Positions 1-6,639 of a stretch of 12,955 nt of DNA are shown here, piece after piece. This stretch comes from a bacterium. GTDB taxonomy: Bacteria; Ratteibacteria; UBA8468. The notes beneath the pieces were generated by a model. The model was not told the DNA's origin. It did no database searches and saw nothing but the letters and a program-made list of their open reading frames with translations. The translations under genes were made by a program, and so were the position numbers. The stretch's first letter is position 1, and every line of letters starts with the position of its first letter. Where the stretch lies: NCBI GenBank assembly GCA_030637775.1, contig DAOWFY010000092.1, positions 1 to 12,955 on the forward strand. The letters are read 5' to 3'.

Positions 1-396
1 ATCAAAGCTCTCCACCCCTAACATAAAGACAAAAACAAAGATTAAAAAACCAAGAAGAATATTATTGAAGGGACCAGCACCCACCACCAGCGCCCTGATG
101 CCCGGAGACTTAGAAAAATATTCTCTCCCATTCACGAGATGGGAACCCTCTTCTTTTTTCGTTTTCTCCTTTTCCTCCGGATATTCACCTGCCAATTTCA
201 CCGCTCCTCCAATGGGAAACAGAGAGATTTGATAGGTAGTTTCACCTTTCTTAAATTTAAAAAGAGCCGGACCAAGACCAAAGGAGAAGTTTTCCACCTT
301 TATCCCTACCTTTTTTGCCACCAAAAGATGACCTAACTCATGGATGATAATCACGACACCAAAGACAACAAGAACCGCTAAAATATTAATAATCAT
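1..396 (-). CDS. rseP: RseP-like site-2 intramembrane zinc metalloprotease (M50), N-terminal part
   Basis: This gene runs off the left edge; 132 N-terminal codons are present. RseP-family proteases sit in the inner membrane and cleave transmembrane segments, classically anti-sigma factors in envelope stress signalling. The first residues form a hydrophobic helix holding the zinc-binding HELGH motif (about residues 20-24), followed by VAKKVGIKVENFSFGLGP, the usual stretch after the active site in this family. A second hydrophobic segment with GAGPFNNILLG lies near residue 110. The ATG at 396 places HExxH about 20 residues in, as expected. No good Shine-Dalgarno precedes it: the end of a palindromic element lies only 13 bases upstream and may have replaced the native leader. 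It follows dxr, a very common order in bacteria. The PDZ and C-terminal catalytic parts are outside the window, so the substrate cannot be judged. Confidence 0.93.
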   Translation of the reverse strand, partial: MIINILAVLVVFGVVIIIHELGHLLVAKKVGIKVENFSFGLGPALFKFKKGETTYQISLFPIGGAVKLAGEYPEEKEKTKKEEGSHLVNGREYFSKSPGIRALVVGAGPFNNILLGFLIFVFVFMLGVESFD

Positions 397-409
397 TTTT
401 TTAGTCTTG

Positions 410-532
410 GGGGTCAGGTCTCAACATTTGACAACTCCCGATGAAGTTAGAGATTTTTTAAGATTATTCTAATACTAAATTGATATGAGTCTTGAACTCA
501 TAAAATTTTGTCAAATGTTGAGACCTGACCCC
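410..532. repeat. 123-bp palindromic element with 25-bp perfect terminal inverted repeats
   Basis: The left arm 410-434 (starts GGGGTCAGGTC, ends ATTTGACAA) is the exact reverse complement of the right arm 508-532. The 73-bp interior is AT-rich and has a smaller hairpin, TATGAGT (484-490) against ACTCATA (496-502). The element occupies nearly the whole dxr-rseP gap: its right end abuts the dxr stop and its left end is 13 bases from the rseP start. The right arm recurs at 4877-4901. Transcribed, the arms could form a long hairpin between two operon genes. It resembles repeats moved by REP-associated (Y1) transposases, but that link is inferred from memory and no transposase is present. Confidence 0.9.
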
Positions 533-533
533 T

Positions 534-1676
534 TTACATAAATCTCTGAGCTTTTTCTTTAGCCCATCTATCGGCTACTAAAATGTCCTCTAAAGTTGGG
601 TCTTTTACCACCTGGTGAAGATCCATTGTCCTCTTGATAATTTCGGGAATCTTCCCAAACTTTATTTTCTTCTTTAAGAAGGCATCTACCGCCACCTCAT
701 TTGCCCGATTCAAAACCGCCGGCATCGTTCCCTCTTTATACAAAGCATCGTAGGCATATTTCAAACAAGGGAATCTGTCAAAATCCGGTTTCTTAAAATT
801 TAATCTTTCAATTTTTGAGAAGTCCAACTTCGGCAAACTGCTTTCCACTCTCCCAGGATAATGCAAAATATAATGTAGAGGAAGCCGCATATCGGGAAAG
901 GCTAAAATGGCAGAAATGAAGCCATCCTTAAATTCGACCAAGGAATGGATAATTGCTTCTCGATGGATAACTACCTCAATAAAAGCAGGCTCGACTCCAA
1001 AGAGATGATGGGCCTCAATTACCTCCAAACCCTTATTCATCAGGGTAGCGCTGTCAATACTAATTTTTTTACCCATCTTCCAGACAGGGTGCTTAAGAGC
1101 AATGGAGGGCGTTATATCTGAAAGGTCACCCTTTATTTTCGCTAAGGGACCGCCAGAGGCGGTAAGAATAATCCTTTTGATCTCCGAGGAGCAATGGCCT
1201 CTTAATGCCTGGAAGATACTATTATGCTCACTATCAACCGGAAGAATTTCTACATTGTTTTTCCTGGCGTTCTCGGTAACGATAGCCCCGGCAGAAACCA
1301 TAACCTCCTTTGTAGCCAAGGCAATTGTCTTCTTAGCACAAATTGCCTCTAAGGTAGGAAGAAGTCCAACAATTCCTACGAGAGCGATAATAACCAAATC
1401 AACCTCTGGTTTCCTGACCAATTCCAGGAGGCCTTCCTTACCTAAAATTACCTTTATCTTTTTAGCCAGAGACCTCGATAAGAATCTTTCTCCTGCCTCT
1501 TTATCAGTAATTACCACCGTTTCCGGATGAAATTCCTCGATCTGCTTTTCCAAGAGGTCGATATTCGACCTTGCCGACAGCCCCTTAACCTGAAACTTCT
1601 CCCGTTCTTCCCTGATTACGGAAAGCGCATTCTGACCAATGGAGCCGGTTGAACCCAAAATAACAATCTTTTTCAT
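534..1676 (-). CDS. dxr: 1-deoxy-D-xylulose 5-phosphate reductoisomerase
   Basis: Dxr (IspC) converts 1-deoxy-D-xylulose 5-phosphate to 2-C-methyl-D-erythritol 4-phosphate with NADPH and a divalent metal, the committed step of the MEP pathway. The 380-residue protein is of normal length. Visible motifs are the nucleotide-binding GSTGSIG (8-14), LATKEVMVSAG (120-130), metal-binding VDSEHNSIFQ (147-156), TASGGP (172-177) and HPVWKMGKKISIDSATLMNK (196-215) with the downstream GLEVIEAH metal ligand. The usual HPQSIIHS loop reads HREAIIHS (238-245), a modest departure. The ATG overlaps the uppS stop by four bases (ATGA) and has a GGGAG ribosome site, suggesting translational coupling. The stop codon lies at the edge of the 123-bp palindromic element, so the last residues may have been altered by its arrival. 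The cdsA gene often found between uppS and dxr is absent. Confidence 0.97.
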   Translation of the reverse strand: MKKIVILGSTGSIGQNALSVIREEREKFQVKGLSARSNIDLLEKQIEEFHPETVVITDKEAGERFLSRSLAKKIKVILGKEGLLELVRKPEVDLVIIALVGIVGLLPTLEAICAKKTIALATKEVMVSAGAIVTENARKNNVEILPVDSEHNSIFQALRGHCSSEIKRIILTASGGPLAKIKGDLSDITPSIALKHPVWKMGKKISIDSATLMNKGLEVIEAHHLFGVEPAFIEVVIHREAIIHSLVEFKDGFISAILAFPDMRLPLHYILHYPGRVESSLPKLDFSKIERLNFKKPDFDRFPCLKYAYDALYKEGTMPAVLNRANEVAVDAFLKKKIKFGKIPEIIKRTMDLHQVVKDPTLEDILVADRWAKEKAQRFM

Positions 1677-2437
1677 AATCTCCCAAACTTCCGCTTCCTT
1701 TTGCTATAATCCTCCAAAGCGAGAAGAAGGTCTTCTCTGTTAAAATCAGGCCAGAGGGTCTCCGTAACATAGAGTTCGGCATAGGAGCTCTGCCATAGCA
1801 AAAAATTACTTAATCTTTTTTCGCCGCTGGTGCGGATAATTAAATCCGGTTCCGGAAGATCCTCGGTGTAGAGGTAGCGGGAAAAACTTTCCTCATTTAA
1901 ATCTTTGATCTTAAGAGAGCCTTTTTTAAGATCTGCGGCAATCTTTCTGATGCCATCGATGATTTCCTGCCTCCCTCCATAATTAATGGCTAAATTAAGA
2001 ATTAATCCTTTGTTATCCTTTGTTTTCCCGATCGCTTTTGCTAAAAGATTCTGAAGGGAGCCGGGCAATTCCTTTAGCCTTCCAACAGCATTAATCTTAA
2101 CATTCTTCTCGTGCAGTTCAGCGACCTCCTTCTCGATGTATTTTGCCAAAAGTCTCATTAAAAATTTAACTTCAGGAACTGGCCTTTTCCAATTCTCAGT
2201 AGAAAAGACATAGAGGGTCAAAACCTTAATTCCTACTTCAGAGGATACCTTTATGATCTTCCGAACCGCCTCCACCCCTTTTCTGTGGCCAGCGATCCTG
2301 GGTAGGTGCTTTCTCTTTGCCCAGCGACCGTTGCCATCCATAATAATGGCAATATGCCTAGGAAAAGAGGGACACATCCCAATTTTTTGAGACAGTTTCT
2401 CATCTCTCTGTGCAGAAAAATTGGGATGTGTCCCCAT
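1673..2437 (-). CDS. uppS: Isoprenyl transferase (undecaprenyl diphosphate synthase family)
   Basis: This cis-prenyltransferase builds the long polyprenyl diphosphate carrier for peptidoglycan and LPS assembly by condensing isopentenyl diphosphate units. Motifs, numbered from the ATG at 2437, are MDGNGRW (33-39, with catalytic Asp34), STENWKRP (79-86), INYGGRQEI (151-159), RTSGEKRLSNFLLWQ (202-216) and WPDF (229-232). The family protein normally begins shortly before the PRHIAIIMDGNGRW block. Here about 20 extra residues precede it, and they are encoded by a 66-bp palindromic element (2369-2434). Both candidate ATGs, at 2437 and 2377, come from or touch that element. The one at 2437 has a GGGGAGGAA Shine-Dalgarno about 15 bases upstream inside the end of lptB, rather far away. 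The one at 2377 would lie inside the hairpin. The gene starts one base after lptB and overlaps dxr by four bases. Function is secure; the true start is not. Confidence 0.96.
   Translation of the reverse strand: MGTHPNFSAQRDEKLSQKIGMCPSFPRHIAIIMDGNGRWAKRKHLPRIAGHRKGVEAVRKIIKVSSEVGIKVLTLYVFSTENWKRPVPEVKFLMRLLAKYIEKEVAELHEKNVKINAVGRLKELPGSLQNLLAKAIGKTKDNKGLILNLAINYGGRQEIIDGIRKIAADLKKGSLKIKDLNEESFSRYLYTEDLPEPDLIIRTSGEKRLSNFLLWQSSYAELYVTETLWPDFNREDLLLALEDYSKRKRKFGRL
2369..2434. repeat. 66-bp palindromic element at the uppS start
   Basis: The left arm 2369-2387 (GGGACACATCCCAATTTTT) is the exact reverse complement of 2416-2434, with 28 bp between. The interior has its own small stem, TGAGA (2388-2392) against TCTCA (2398-2402). 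The element lies at the lptB-uppS junction, in frame with uppS; its 66 bp equal 22 codons. It encodes most of the atypical N-terminal extension and carries one potential start codon. Its sequence differs from the 25-bp repeat family, but size, palindromic ends and position at a gene boundary are alike. It is probably a second REP-like family. Confidence 0.88.
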
Positions 2438-2438
2438 T

Positions 2439-3164
2439 TTAAAGTTTAAATTCCTCCCCTAAATAGATTTTTCTTGCCTGCTCGCTCTCCACCAACTCCC
2501 TTGCCTCTCCCGAGATAAGAATTTCCCCGCGGTGTATAATATAGGAACGATCGGTAATTTCCAGGGTCTCGCGCACATTATGGTCGGTAAGCAAGATTCC
2601 TAATCCATCGCCCGCGAGTTTCTTGATAATTACCCTTATTTCAGAAACGGTGATGGGATCTATTCCGGAAAACGGCTCATCCAGAAGAAGGAAGGAGGGA
2701 GAGATCACTAAAGCCCTGGTTATCTCCAAGCGGCGCCTCTCTCCACCGGAAAGGACAAAGGCCTTATTCTTAGCCAGAGGTTCAAGCTCTAATTTTTTCA
2801 GAAGTTCTCTTAGCCGGCGCCTTCGCTCTTTCTTGCTTATCTTAAGCGTTTCTAAGATGGCCATAATATTTTCTTCCACCGTTAATTTGCGGAAGATTGA
2901 TGGTTCCTGAGGAAGATACCCCATTCCCAGGCGTGCCCTTTTATAAATAGGAAGAGAGGTAATCTCTTCGCCATTAAGGGAAATGGAACCCCCCTCTGGT
3001 CTGATCAGACCAATGACAATATGAAATGTGGTGGTCTTTCCCGCTCCATTAGGACCAAGAAGACCTACAATCTCTCCTTCTCTCACCTCCAGGGAAAGAT
3101 TATTTACGACAAGTTTTTTGCCATAGGACTTTCGGATATTGCTAAGCTTTAAAGATTTCACCAT
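2439..3164 (-). CDS. lptB: LPS export ABC transporter ATP-binding protein LptB
   Basis: LptB is the cytoplasmic ATPase that, with LptF and LptG, extracts lipopolysaccharide from the inner membrane and drives it along the Lpt bridge to the outer surface. The 241-residue protein has Walker A GPNGAGKT (37-44), Q-loop in [10 protein letters not shown] (Gln86), signature LSGGE (138-142), Walker B LLLDEP (159-164) and H-loop His195 in [15 protein letters not shown]. The [22 protein letters not shown] and TDHNVRETL stretches separate LptB from general branched-chain ABC ATPases. The ATG at 3164 lies inside the last codons of ruvB, with a 7-base overlap, so translation is probably coupled. The end of the gene carries the GGGGAGGAA that may serve uppS. 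Its presence supports a diderm, LPS-bearing organism. lptA and lptC, often neighbours, are not seen here. Confidence 0.95.
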   Translation of the reverse strand: MVKSLKLSNIRKSYGKKLVVNNLSLEVREGEIVGLLGPNGAGKTTTFHIVIGLIRPEGGSISLNGEEITSLPIYKRARLGMGYLPQEPSIFRKLTVEENIMAILETLKISKKERRRRLRELLKKLELEPLAKNKAFVLSGGERRRLEITRALVISPSFLLLDEPFSGIDPITVSEIRVIIKKLAGDGLGILLTDHNVRETLEITDRSYIIHRGEILISGEARELVESEQARKIYLGEEFKL

Positions 3165-4183
3165 AGCTTTTCCTGCAATTTCTCTTTTGGGGGAAGGCCA
3201 AGATGCTGAAAGGCATGCTTTGTTGCGACCCTTCCCTTTAAGGTCCTTTCCAAATAACCTTCCTGCACTAAATAGGGTTCGTAAACCTCCTCTATTGTAT
3301 CCGCCTCCTCACCGACCGCTACCGCCAATGTTTTTATTCCCACCGGTCCTCCGCCAAATTTATGAATAATAGCATCCAGGATTCTCTTATCCATTTCATC
3401 CAAACCCTTTTCATCGACCTCCAGCATCTTTAAAGAGCTATTGGCAATCTCGAGAGTAATTACCCCCTTTCCTTTGACTTGGGCATAGTCACGTAGTCGG
3501 CGAAGAAGCCGATTAGCAACCCGTGGCGTTCCCCGGGATCTTTTGGCGATCTCCTCGGCCGCTTTCTCCTCAACTTCAATCTTTAAGATTTTGCTGGAAC
3601 GGTTAACAATCTTTGCCAATTCCTCTGGTTGATAAAAGGAGAGTCGATGACCGATACCAAATCGAGAACGAAGAGGGGAGGTGATAAGACCGGTTCGGGT
3701 AGTTGCTCCAATAAGGGTAAAGGGTTCCAGTGTCAGGCGAATGGTGTTGGCTCTTGGGCCCTCCCCGGTCATAATTGAGATCGTAAACTCCTCCATTGCT
3801 CCATAGAGGTATTCTTCTACAGTATGGGGTAGCCGGTGAATTTCATCGATGAAAAGAATGTCCATTCTTTTAAGATTGGTCAGGAGACCGGCTAAATCCC
3901 CCGGCCTCTCAATTACGGGACCGGAGGCGGTTTTAATATCCACCTCCATCTCCCGGGCAATGATATAAGCAAGAGTGGTCTTGCCCAGTCCGGGAGGACC
4001 GCAAAAGAGAGCATGGTCTAATGGTTCTCCTCTCTCCTTTGCCGCCTTAATAAAGATCTGTAGATTCTCTTTTACTCTGTCTTGACCGACAAAATCCTCA
4101 AATTCTTTAGGTCGCAAAGAGTTCTCATACCTTAAATCCTCCGCCGTTACTTTGGGACTGACAACCCCTTCCTTTTTCTTCAT
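3158..4183 (-). CDS. ruvB: Holliday junction branch migration ATPase RuvB
   Basis: RuvB forms hexameric AAA+ rings that, loaded by RuvA, pull DNA arms through Holliday junctions during recombination and fork repair. The 341-residue protein is of full normal length. It shows Walker A GPPGLGKT (62-69), Walker B FIDEIHR with DEIH at 113-116, sensor 1 GATTRTG (159-165), the arginine-finger segment SPLRSRFG (169-176) and sensor 2 [13 protein letters not shown] beginning near 215. A C-terminal winged-helix domain includes [24 protein letters not shown] and the EPYL-x-QEGYLERT motif. The ATG at 4183 has a purine-rich AGAGAGGA directly upstream. It lies 9 bases after ruvA and overlaps lptB by 7 bases. 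Nothing is missing or unusual. Confidence 0.98.
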   Translation of the reverse strand: MKKKEGVVSPKVTAEDLRYENSLRPKEFEDFVGQDRVKENLQIFIKAAKERGEPLDHALFCGPPGLGKTTLAYIIAREMEVDIKTASGPVIERPGDLAGLLTNLKRMDILFIDEIHRLPHTVEEYLYGAMEEFTISIMTGEGPRANTIRLTLEPFTLIGATTRTGLITSPLRSRFGIGHRLSFYQPEELAKIVNRSSKILKIEVEEKAAEEIAKRSRGTPRVANRLLRRLRDYAQVKGKGVITLEIANSSLKMLEVDEKGLDEMDKRILDAIIHKFGGGPVGIKTLAVAVGEEADTIEEVYEPYLVQEGYLERTLKGRVATKHAFQHLGLPPKEKLQEKLW

Positions 4184-4192
4184 TCCTCTCTT

Positions 4193-4780
4193 CTAAATCT
4201 TTTCTAAAGCCTTTTTAATCACTTCCTCTAAGGTGATATCCTTTCCTAGCTTGGAAAGAGCGGCATCCACTGCTTTTAAGCTGGCAGCGCGCTTATAACC
4301 AAGAGTAACAAGAGCATTGGCCGCCTCATTGCGCAAAAGATAATCTTCTTTTCTCCAACCCTCTCTTTTGGGAAGAGCGGTAGAGAAAGGCTCTTTAAGT
4401 TCCACAATAAGCCGTTGCGCGATTTTTTTGCCAATTCCTGTAATTGTTGTAAGTAAACCGACGTCCTCATTAACGATGGCGGTTTTCAGTTTATCGGAAG
4501 AAACCCCGGAAAGGATGGTCAAAGCCAATTTTGGCCCGATACCACCGACATTAATCAGCATCAAAAAGGTCTCCCTCTCCTCTTTAGTGGCAAATCCATA
4601 AAGCCGAAGAGCATCCTCCCGAACGTAGGTGTAGGTAAAGATCTTAACAATTTCCCCGATCTTGCTTAATTGCTCAAATGTTGCAAGGGAAATCCCTACT
4701 CTATATCCCACATCATTGACTTCAACAACGATCTCGGTGGGCAACTTACTGACCAACTTCCCTCTTAGGTAAGATATCAT
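4193..4780 (-). CDS. ruvA: Holliday junction branch migration protein RuvA
   Basis: RuvA binds the four-way junction as a tetramer and recruits RuvB. The 195-residue protein has the N-terminal OB-fold domain (MISYLRGKL to about residue 63), two helix-hairpin-helix motifs in LMLINVGGIGPKLALTILSG (73-92) and LLTTITGIGKKIAQRLIVEL (109-128), a linker, and the C-terminal RuvB-binding helices (about 150-195, EAANALVTLGYKRA). The ATG at 4780 gives the conserved MISYLRG start. The ribosome site is weak. Unlike its neighbours it is preceded by a 99-base gap that holds an extended -10 promoter and the end of a mobile repeat, so ruvA may start its own transcript. ruvB follows after 9 bases. Confidence 0.97.
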   Translation of the reverse strand: MISYLRGKLVSKLPTEIVVEVNDVGYRVGISLATFEQLSKIGEIVKIFTYTYVREDALRLYGFATKEERETFLMLINVGGIGPKLALTILSGVSSDKLKTAIVNEDVGLLTTITGIGKKIAQRLIVELKEPFSTALPKREGWRKEDYLLRNEAANALVTLGYKRAASLKAVDAALSKLGKDITLEEVIKKALEKI

Positions 4781-4803
4781 AACAATATAATCTTTTAAGG
4801 TTT

Positions 4804-4812
4804 ATTATACCA
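4804..4812 (-). promoter_or_regulatory. Probable extended -10 promoter for ruvA
   Basis: On the minus strand 4812-4804 reads TGGTATAAT, a perfect extended -10 (TGnTATAAT), 24 bases upstream of the ruvA ATG. The best -35 match, TTATCC at 4833-4828, is poor with an 18-base spacer, as is common for extended -10 promoters. This would let ruvA and downstream genes be transcribed independently of the long operon. It is a sequence match only. Confidence 0.45.
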
Positions 4813-4873
4813 TATTCTTTTGATTATGGATAATAAAAAGGAAGGGGATTAGGAGGTGGAAAATCAGGATTAG

Positions 4874-4903
4874 ATTTTGTCAAATGTTGAGACCTGACCC
4901 CTT
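4874..4903. repeat. Solo copy of the 25-bp repeat end, fused to the ruvC 3' end
   Basis: Positions 4874-4903 match 505-534 over 30 bases; the core 4877-4901 is identical to the right arm of the 123-bp element. No partner arm is found between here and ruvA. In ruvC orientation the copy reads AAGGGGTCAGG... and encodes the terminal residues and the TGA stop of ruvC. It is probably a single end left after deletion, or a single REP-like unit that inserted at a gene end. Confidence 0.9.
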
Positions 4904-5374
4904 GTAGTAACTCAGGTAGCAGAGAGCAGTGGCTAAAGCATCGGAAGCATCAGGACTTGGCTCCTTCTCCAGCCCTAAAATCTGCTTCACCATAAAGGAG
5001 ACCTGCTCCTTGGAGGCATTCCCTTTTCCCACAATATTTTGCTTGATTTGCAAGGGGGTAAAAGAGAAAATTCTTCTTTTTTTGTTGGTCGCCGCAACGA
5101 TTGCCGCTCCCGCTGCCTTTCCCAGTTTTAAGGCAATCTGAGCATTTTTAGCGATATAGGTATCCTCAATGGCTACTACCGCCGGCTGAAACTCTTCAAT
5201 AAGGGAGGAAAGGGAATCATAGATTTTCTTTAACCGGAGAGGGAAGGAGGTAGCAGGGGAAGTGGCAATAAAACCACAATCAACAAAGGAAGCCCCTGAT
5301 TTAATCAGGGGTTTAATTTCTATGATACCGTAGCCGGTCTTTAGAAGCCCGGGATCGATACCCAGGATAATCAT
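4880..5374 (-). CDS. ruvC: Holliday junction resolvase RuvC
   Basis: RuvC is the dimeric, Mg-dependent endonuclease that cuts Holliday junctions symmetrically, working with RuvAB. The 164-residue protein keeps all four acidic catalytic residues: Asp7 (LGIDPG), Glu70 (VAIEDTYIAKN), Asp142 and Asp145 (SPDASDALA). Two parts are affected by repeats. Residues about 20-28 (IKPLIKSGA) are encoded by a 22-bp palindrome and make the loop about three residues longer than I recall for E. coli RuvC. The last six residues (GSGLNI) and the TGA stop come from the mobile repeat, so the native C-terminus has probably been replaced or cut short. The catalytic core ends before this, so activity is probably kept. 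The start is one base after the yebC stop. ruvA follows after a 99-base gap. Confidence 0.96.
   Translation of the reverse strand: MIILGIDPGLLKTGYGIIEIKPLIKSGASFVDCGFIATSPATSFPLRLKKIYDSLSSLIEEFQPAVVAIEDTYIAKNAQIALKLGKAAGAAIVAATNKKRRIFSFTPLQIKQNIVGKGNASKEQVSFMVKQILGLEKEPSPDASDALATALCYLSYYKGSGLNI
5290..5314. repeat. Palindrome inside ruvC, identical core to 12186-12207
   Basis: CCCCTGATT (5293-5301) pairs with AATCAGGGG (5303-5311) around one central base; pairing extends to 5290-5314 with one G-T. The 22 bases 5291-5312 are identical to the reverse complement of 12186-12207. It lies in the ruvC coding sequence without breaking the frame. Two exact palindromic copies 6.9 kb apart, one coding and one intergenic, point to a dispersed repeat rather than chance. 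Confidence 0.75.
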
Positions 5375-5375
5375 A

Positions 5376-6128
5376 CTATTGCGTTGTCACCGCCTCAATT
5401 ACTTCATCGGCAATATTAAAGTTGCTATAGACATTCTGCACATCTTCATCCTCCTCCAGACTATCCATTAATTTTAAGACGTTCTCAGCATCTTTTCCCT
5501 CTAACTTGACTGTGCTTTTGGGCAACATCGTAAGCGAAGCTTCACTTATCTTAATTCCCTTTTCTTCTAATATCTTCTTTACCTTTTCTAAATCCTCGGG
5601 TTTGGTGATAATTTCATATTCATCCTCTTCCGTTTTTAAATCTTCCGCTCCTGCCTCTAAAATGAGGGAGAATAGAGGCTCTTCTTCACTCTCTTTCCTC
5701 TCTATTCTGAGGATACCCTTTCTTTCAAAGAGCCAGCCAACACATCCACCTTGCCCTAAATTTCCATTATATTTAGTAAAGATACTCCTGATTTCTGAGC
5801 TGGTACGCTGCCGGTTATCGGTCAAGCCTTCAACTATCACCGCTACTCCAGCAGGTCCATATCCCTCATATACTACCTGCTCCAAGGCAACAGCCCCTGC
5901 TTCTCCAGTCCCTTTGGCAATGGCACGCTTGATATTTTCCGTGGGCATATTGAAATCCTTTGCTCTCTCTATTGCCAACCGAAGGCGGGGATTATTTTCG
6001 ATATCCCCTCCTCCAAGCTTTGCGGCCATCATTATCTCCCGGATTGACTTGGTAAAGGCCTTCCCCCTCTTGGCATCTATTAGAGCTTTTTTATGCTTGA
6101 TTCCTGCCCACTTAGAATGTCCAGACAA
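5376..6128 (-). CDS. yebC: YebC/PmpR/TACO1-family protein
   Basis: The 250-residue protein has the hallmark start MSGHSKWAGIKHKKALIDAKRGKAFTK and the three-domain layout of YebC/TACO1, including NNPRLRLAIERAKDFNMPTENIKRAIAKGTG (about 42-72), YEGYGPAGVAVIVEGLTDNRQRT (about 87-109) and a C-terminal acidic region ending near residue 250. Members were described as transcriptional regulators; more recent work ties them to ribosomes and relief of stalling during translation, so the role here is not settled. The start codon is TTG at 6128, with a strong AGAGGAG Shine-Dalgarno 10 bases upstream (6139-6145). It begins one base after the nuclease gene stop and ends one base before ruvC. The yebC-ruvC-ruvA-ruvB order is widespread in bacteria. 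Confidence 0.96.
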   Translation of the reverse strand: MSGHSKWAGIKHKKALIDAKRGKAFTKSIREIMMAAKLGGGDIENNPRLRLAIERAKDFNMPTENIKRAIAKGTGEAGAVALEQVVYEGYGPAGVAVIVEGLTDNRQRTSSEIRSIFTKYNGNLGQGGCVGWLFERKGILRIERKESEEEPLFSLILEAGAEDLKTEEDEYEIITKPEDLEKVKKILEEKGIKISEASLTMLPKSTVKLEGKDAENVLKLMDSLEEDEDVQNVYSNFNIADEVIEAVTTQ

Positions 6129-6129
6129 T

Positions 6130-6639
6130 TTAGCTCTTCTCCTCTTTTAATTTCTTCCAGAAATCTTTTGCTTTAAGGTTTTCCAATGTCTTTCTAAATC
6201 TTTCCGCCTCCTCCAATCCAATTGGTCTTGTGCTCTCAGGAGAAAGACCAGGGGGAACTGTCTCCTTCATCAATTCTTCGGACACAAAGATAGGAACCTT
6301 AAACCTGAGCGCTAAAGCAATTCCATCGGAGGGACGACAGTCAATATACTTCACCTCTCCATTGAATTCTAAGAGGATTCTTGCAAAGAAGGTATTCTCC
6401 TTTAAGGTCGTGATCTCTAACCTTACAAATTCGCTCTTTAATTCTTCAATAATTGATTTCAGAAGATCATGGGTAAGAGGACGCGGCAACTTTACCTTTT
6501 CTAAAACGAGAAGAATAGATTGCGCTTCAAAGAAACCAATGACAATGGGAAGGGTTCTGTTTTTGTCATCTTTCAGAATTACAATAGGGGTCCCGGTTAC
6601 AGAATTAAGCACTACACCAGCAACCTTTGTCTTAACCAT
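6130..6639 (-). CDS. Bifunctional nuclease family protein (DUF151)
   Basis: The 169-residue protein matches the DUF151/BFN family, whose plant members have DNase and RNase activity; bacterial roles are poorly known. Family blocks are VAGVVLNSVTGTPIVILKD (6-24), LPIVIGFFEAQSI (30-42), RPLTHDLLKSII (53-64) and the conserved YIDCRPSDGIALALR (98-112). A charged C-terminal helix (about 143-169) follows. The open frame continues upstream to 6759, but the ATG at 6639 is preferred: it gives the usual family start, and the extra 40 residues would only repeat the 3' end of the EF-G-like gene in another frame. With this start the two genes overlap by 8 bases, implying coupled translation. The ribosome site is weak and purine-rich. 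yebC starts one base after its stop. Confidence 0.92.
   Translation of the reverse strand: MVKTKVAGVVLNSVTGTPIVILKDDKNRTLPIVIGFFEAQSILLVLEKVKLPRPLTHDLLKSIIEELKSEFVRLEITTLKENTFFARILLEFNGEVKYIDCRPSDGIALALRFKVPIFVSEELMKETVPPGLSPESTRPIGLEEAERFRKTLENLKAKDFWKKLKEEKS

Noticed and set aside
410-4903. CRISPR array
   Set aside because: The repeats are inverted or widely spaced, in different families, without regular spacers or cas genes.
5506-6150. Long plus-strand open frame of about 214 codons
   Set aside because: It is antisense to yebC, whose protein is clearly conserved; the translation is serine- and proline-rich with no motif and is a shadow frame.
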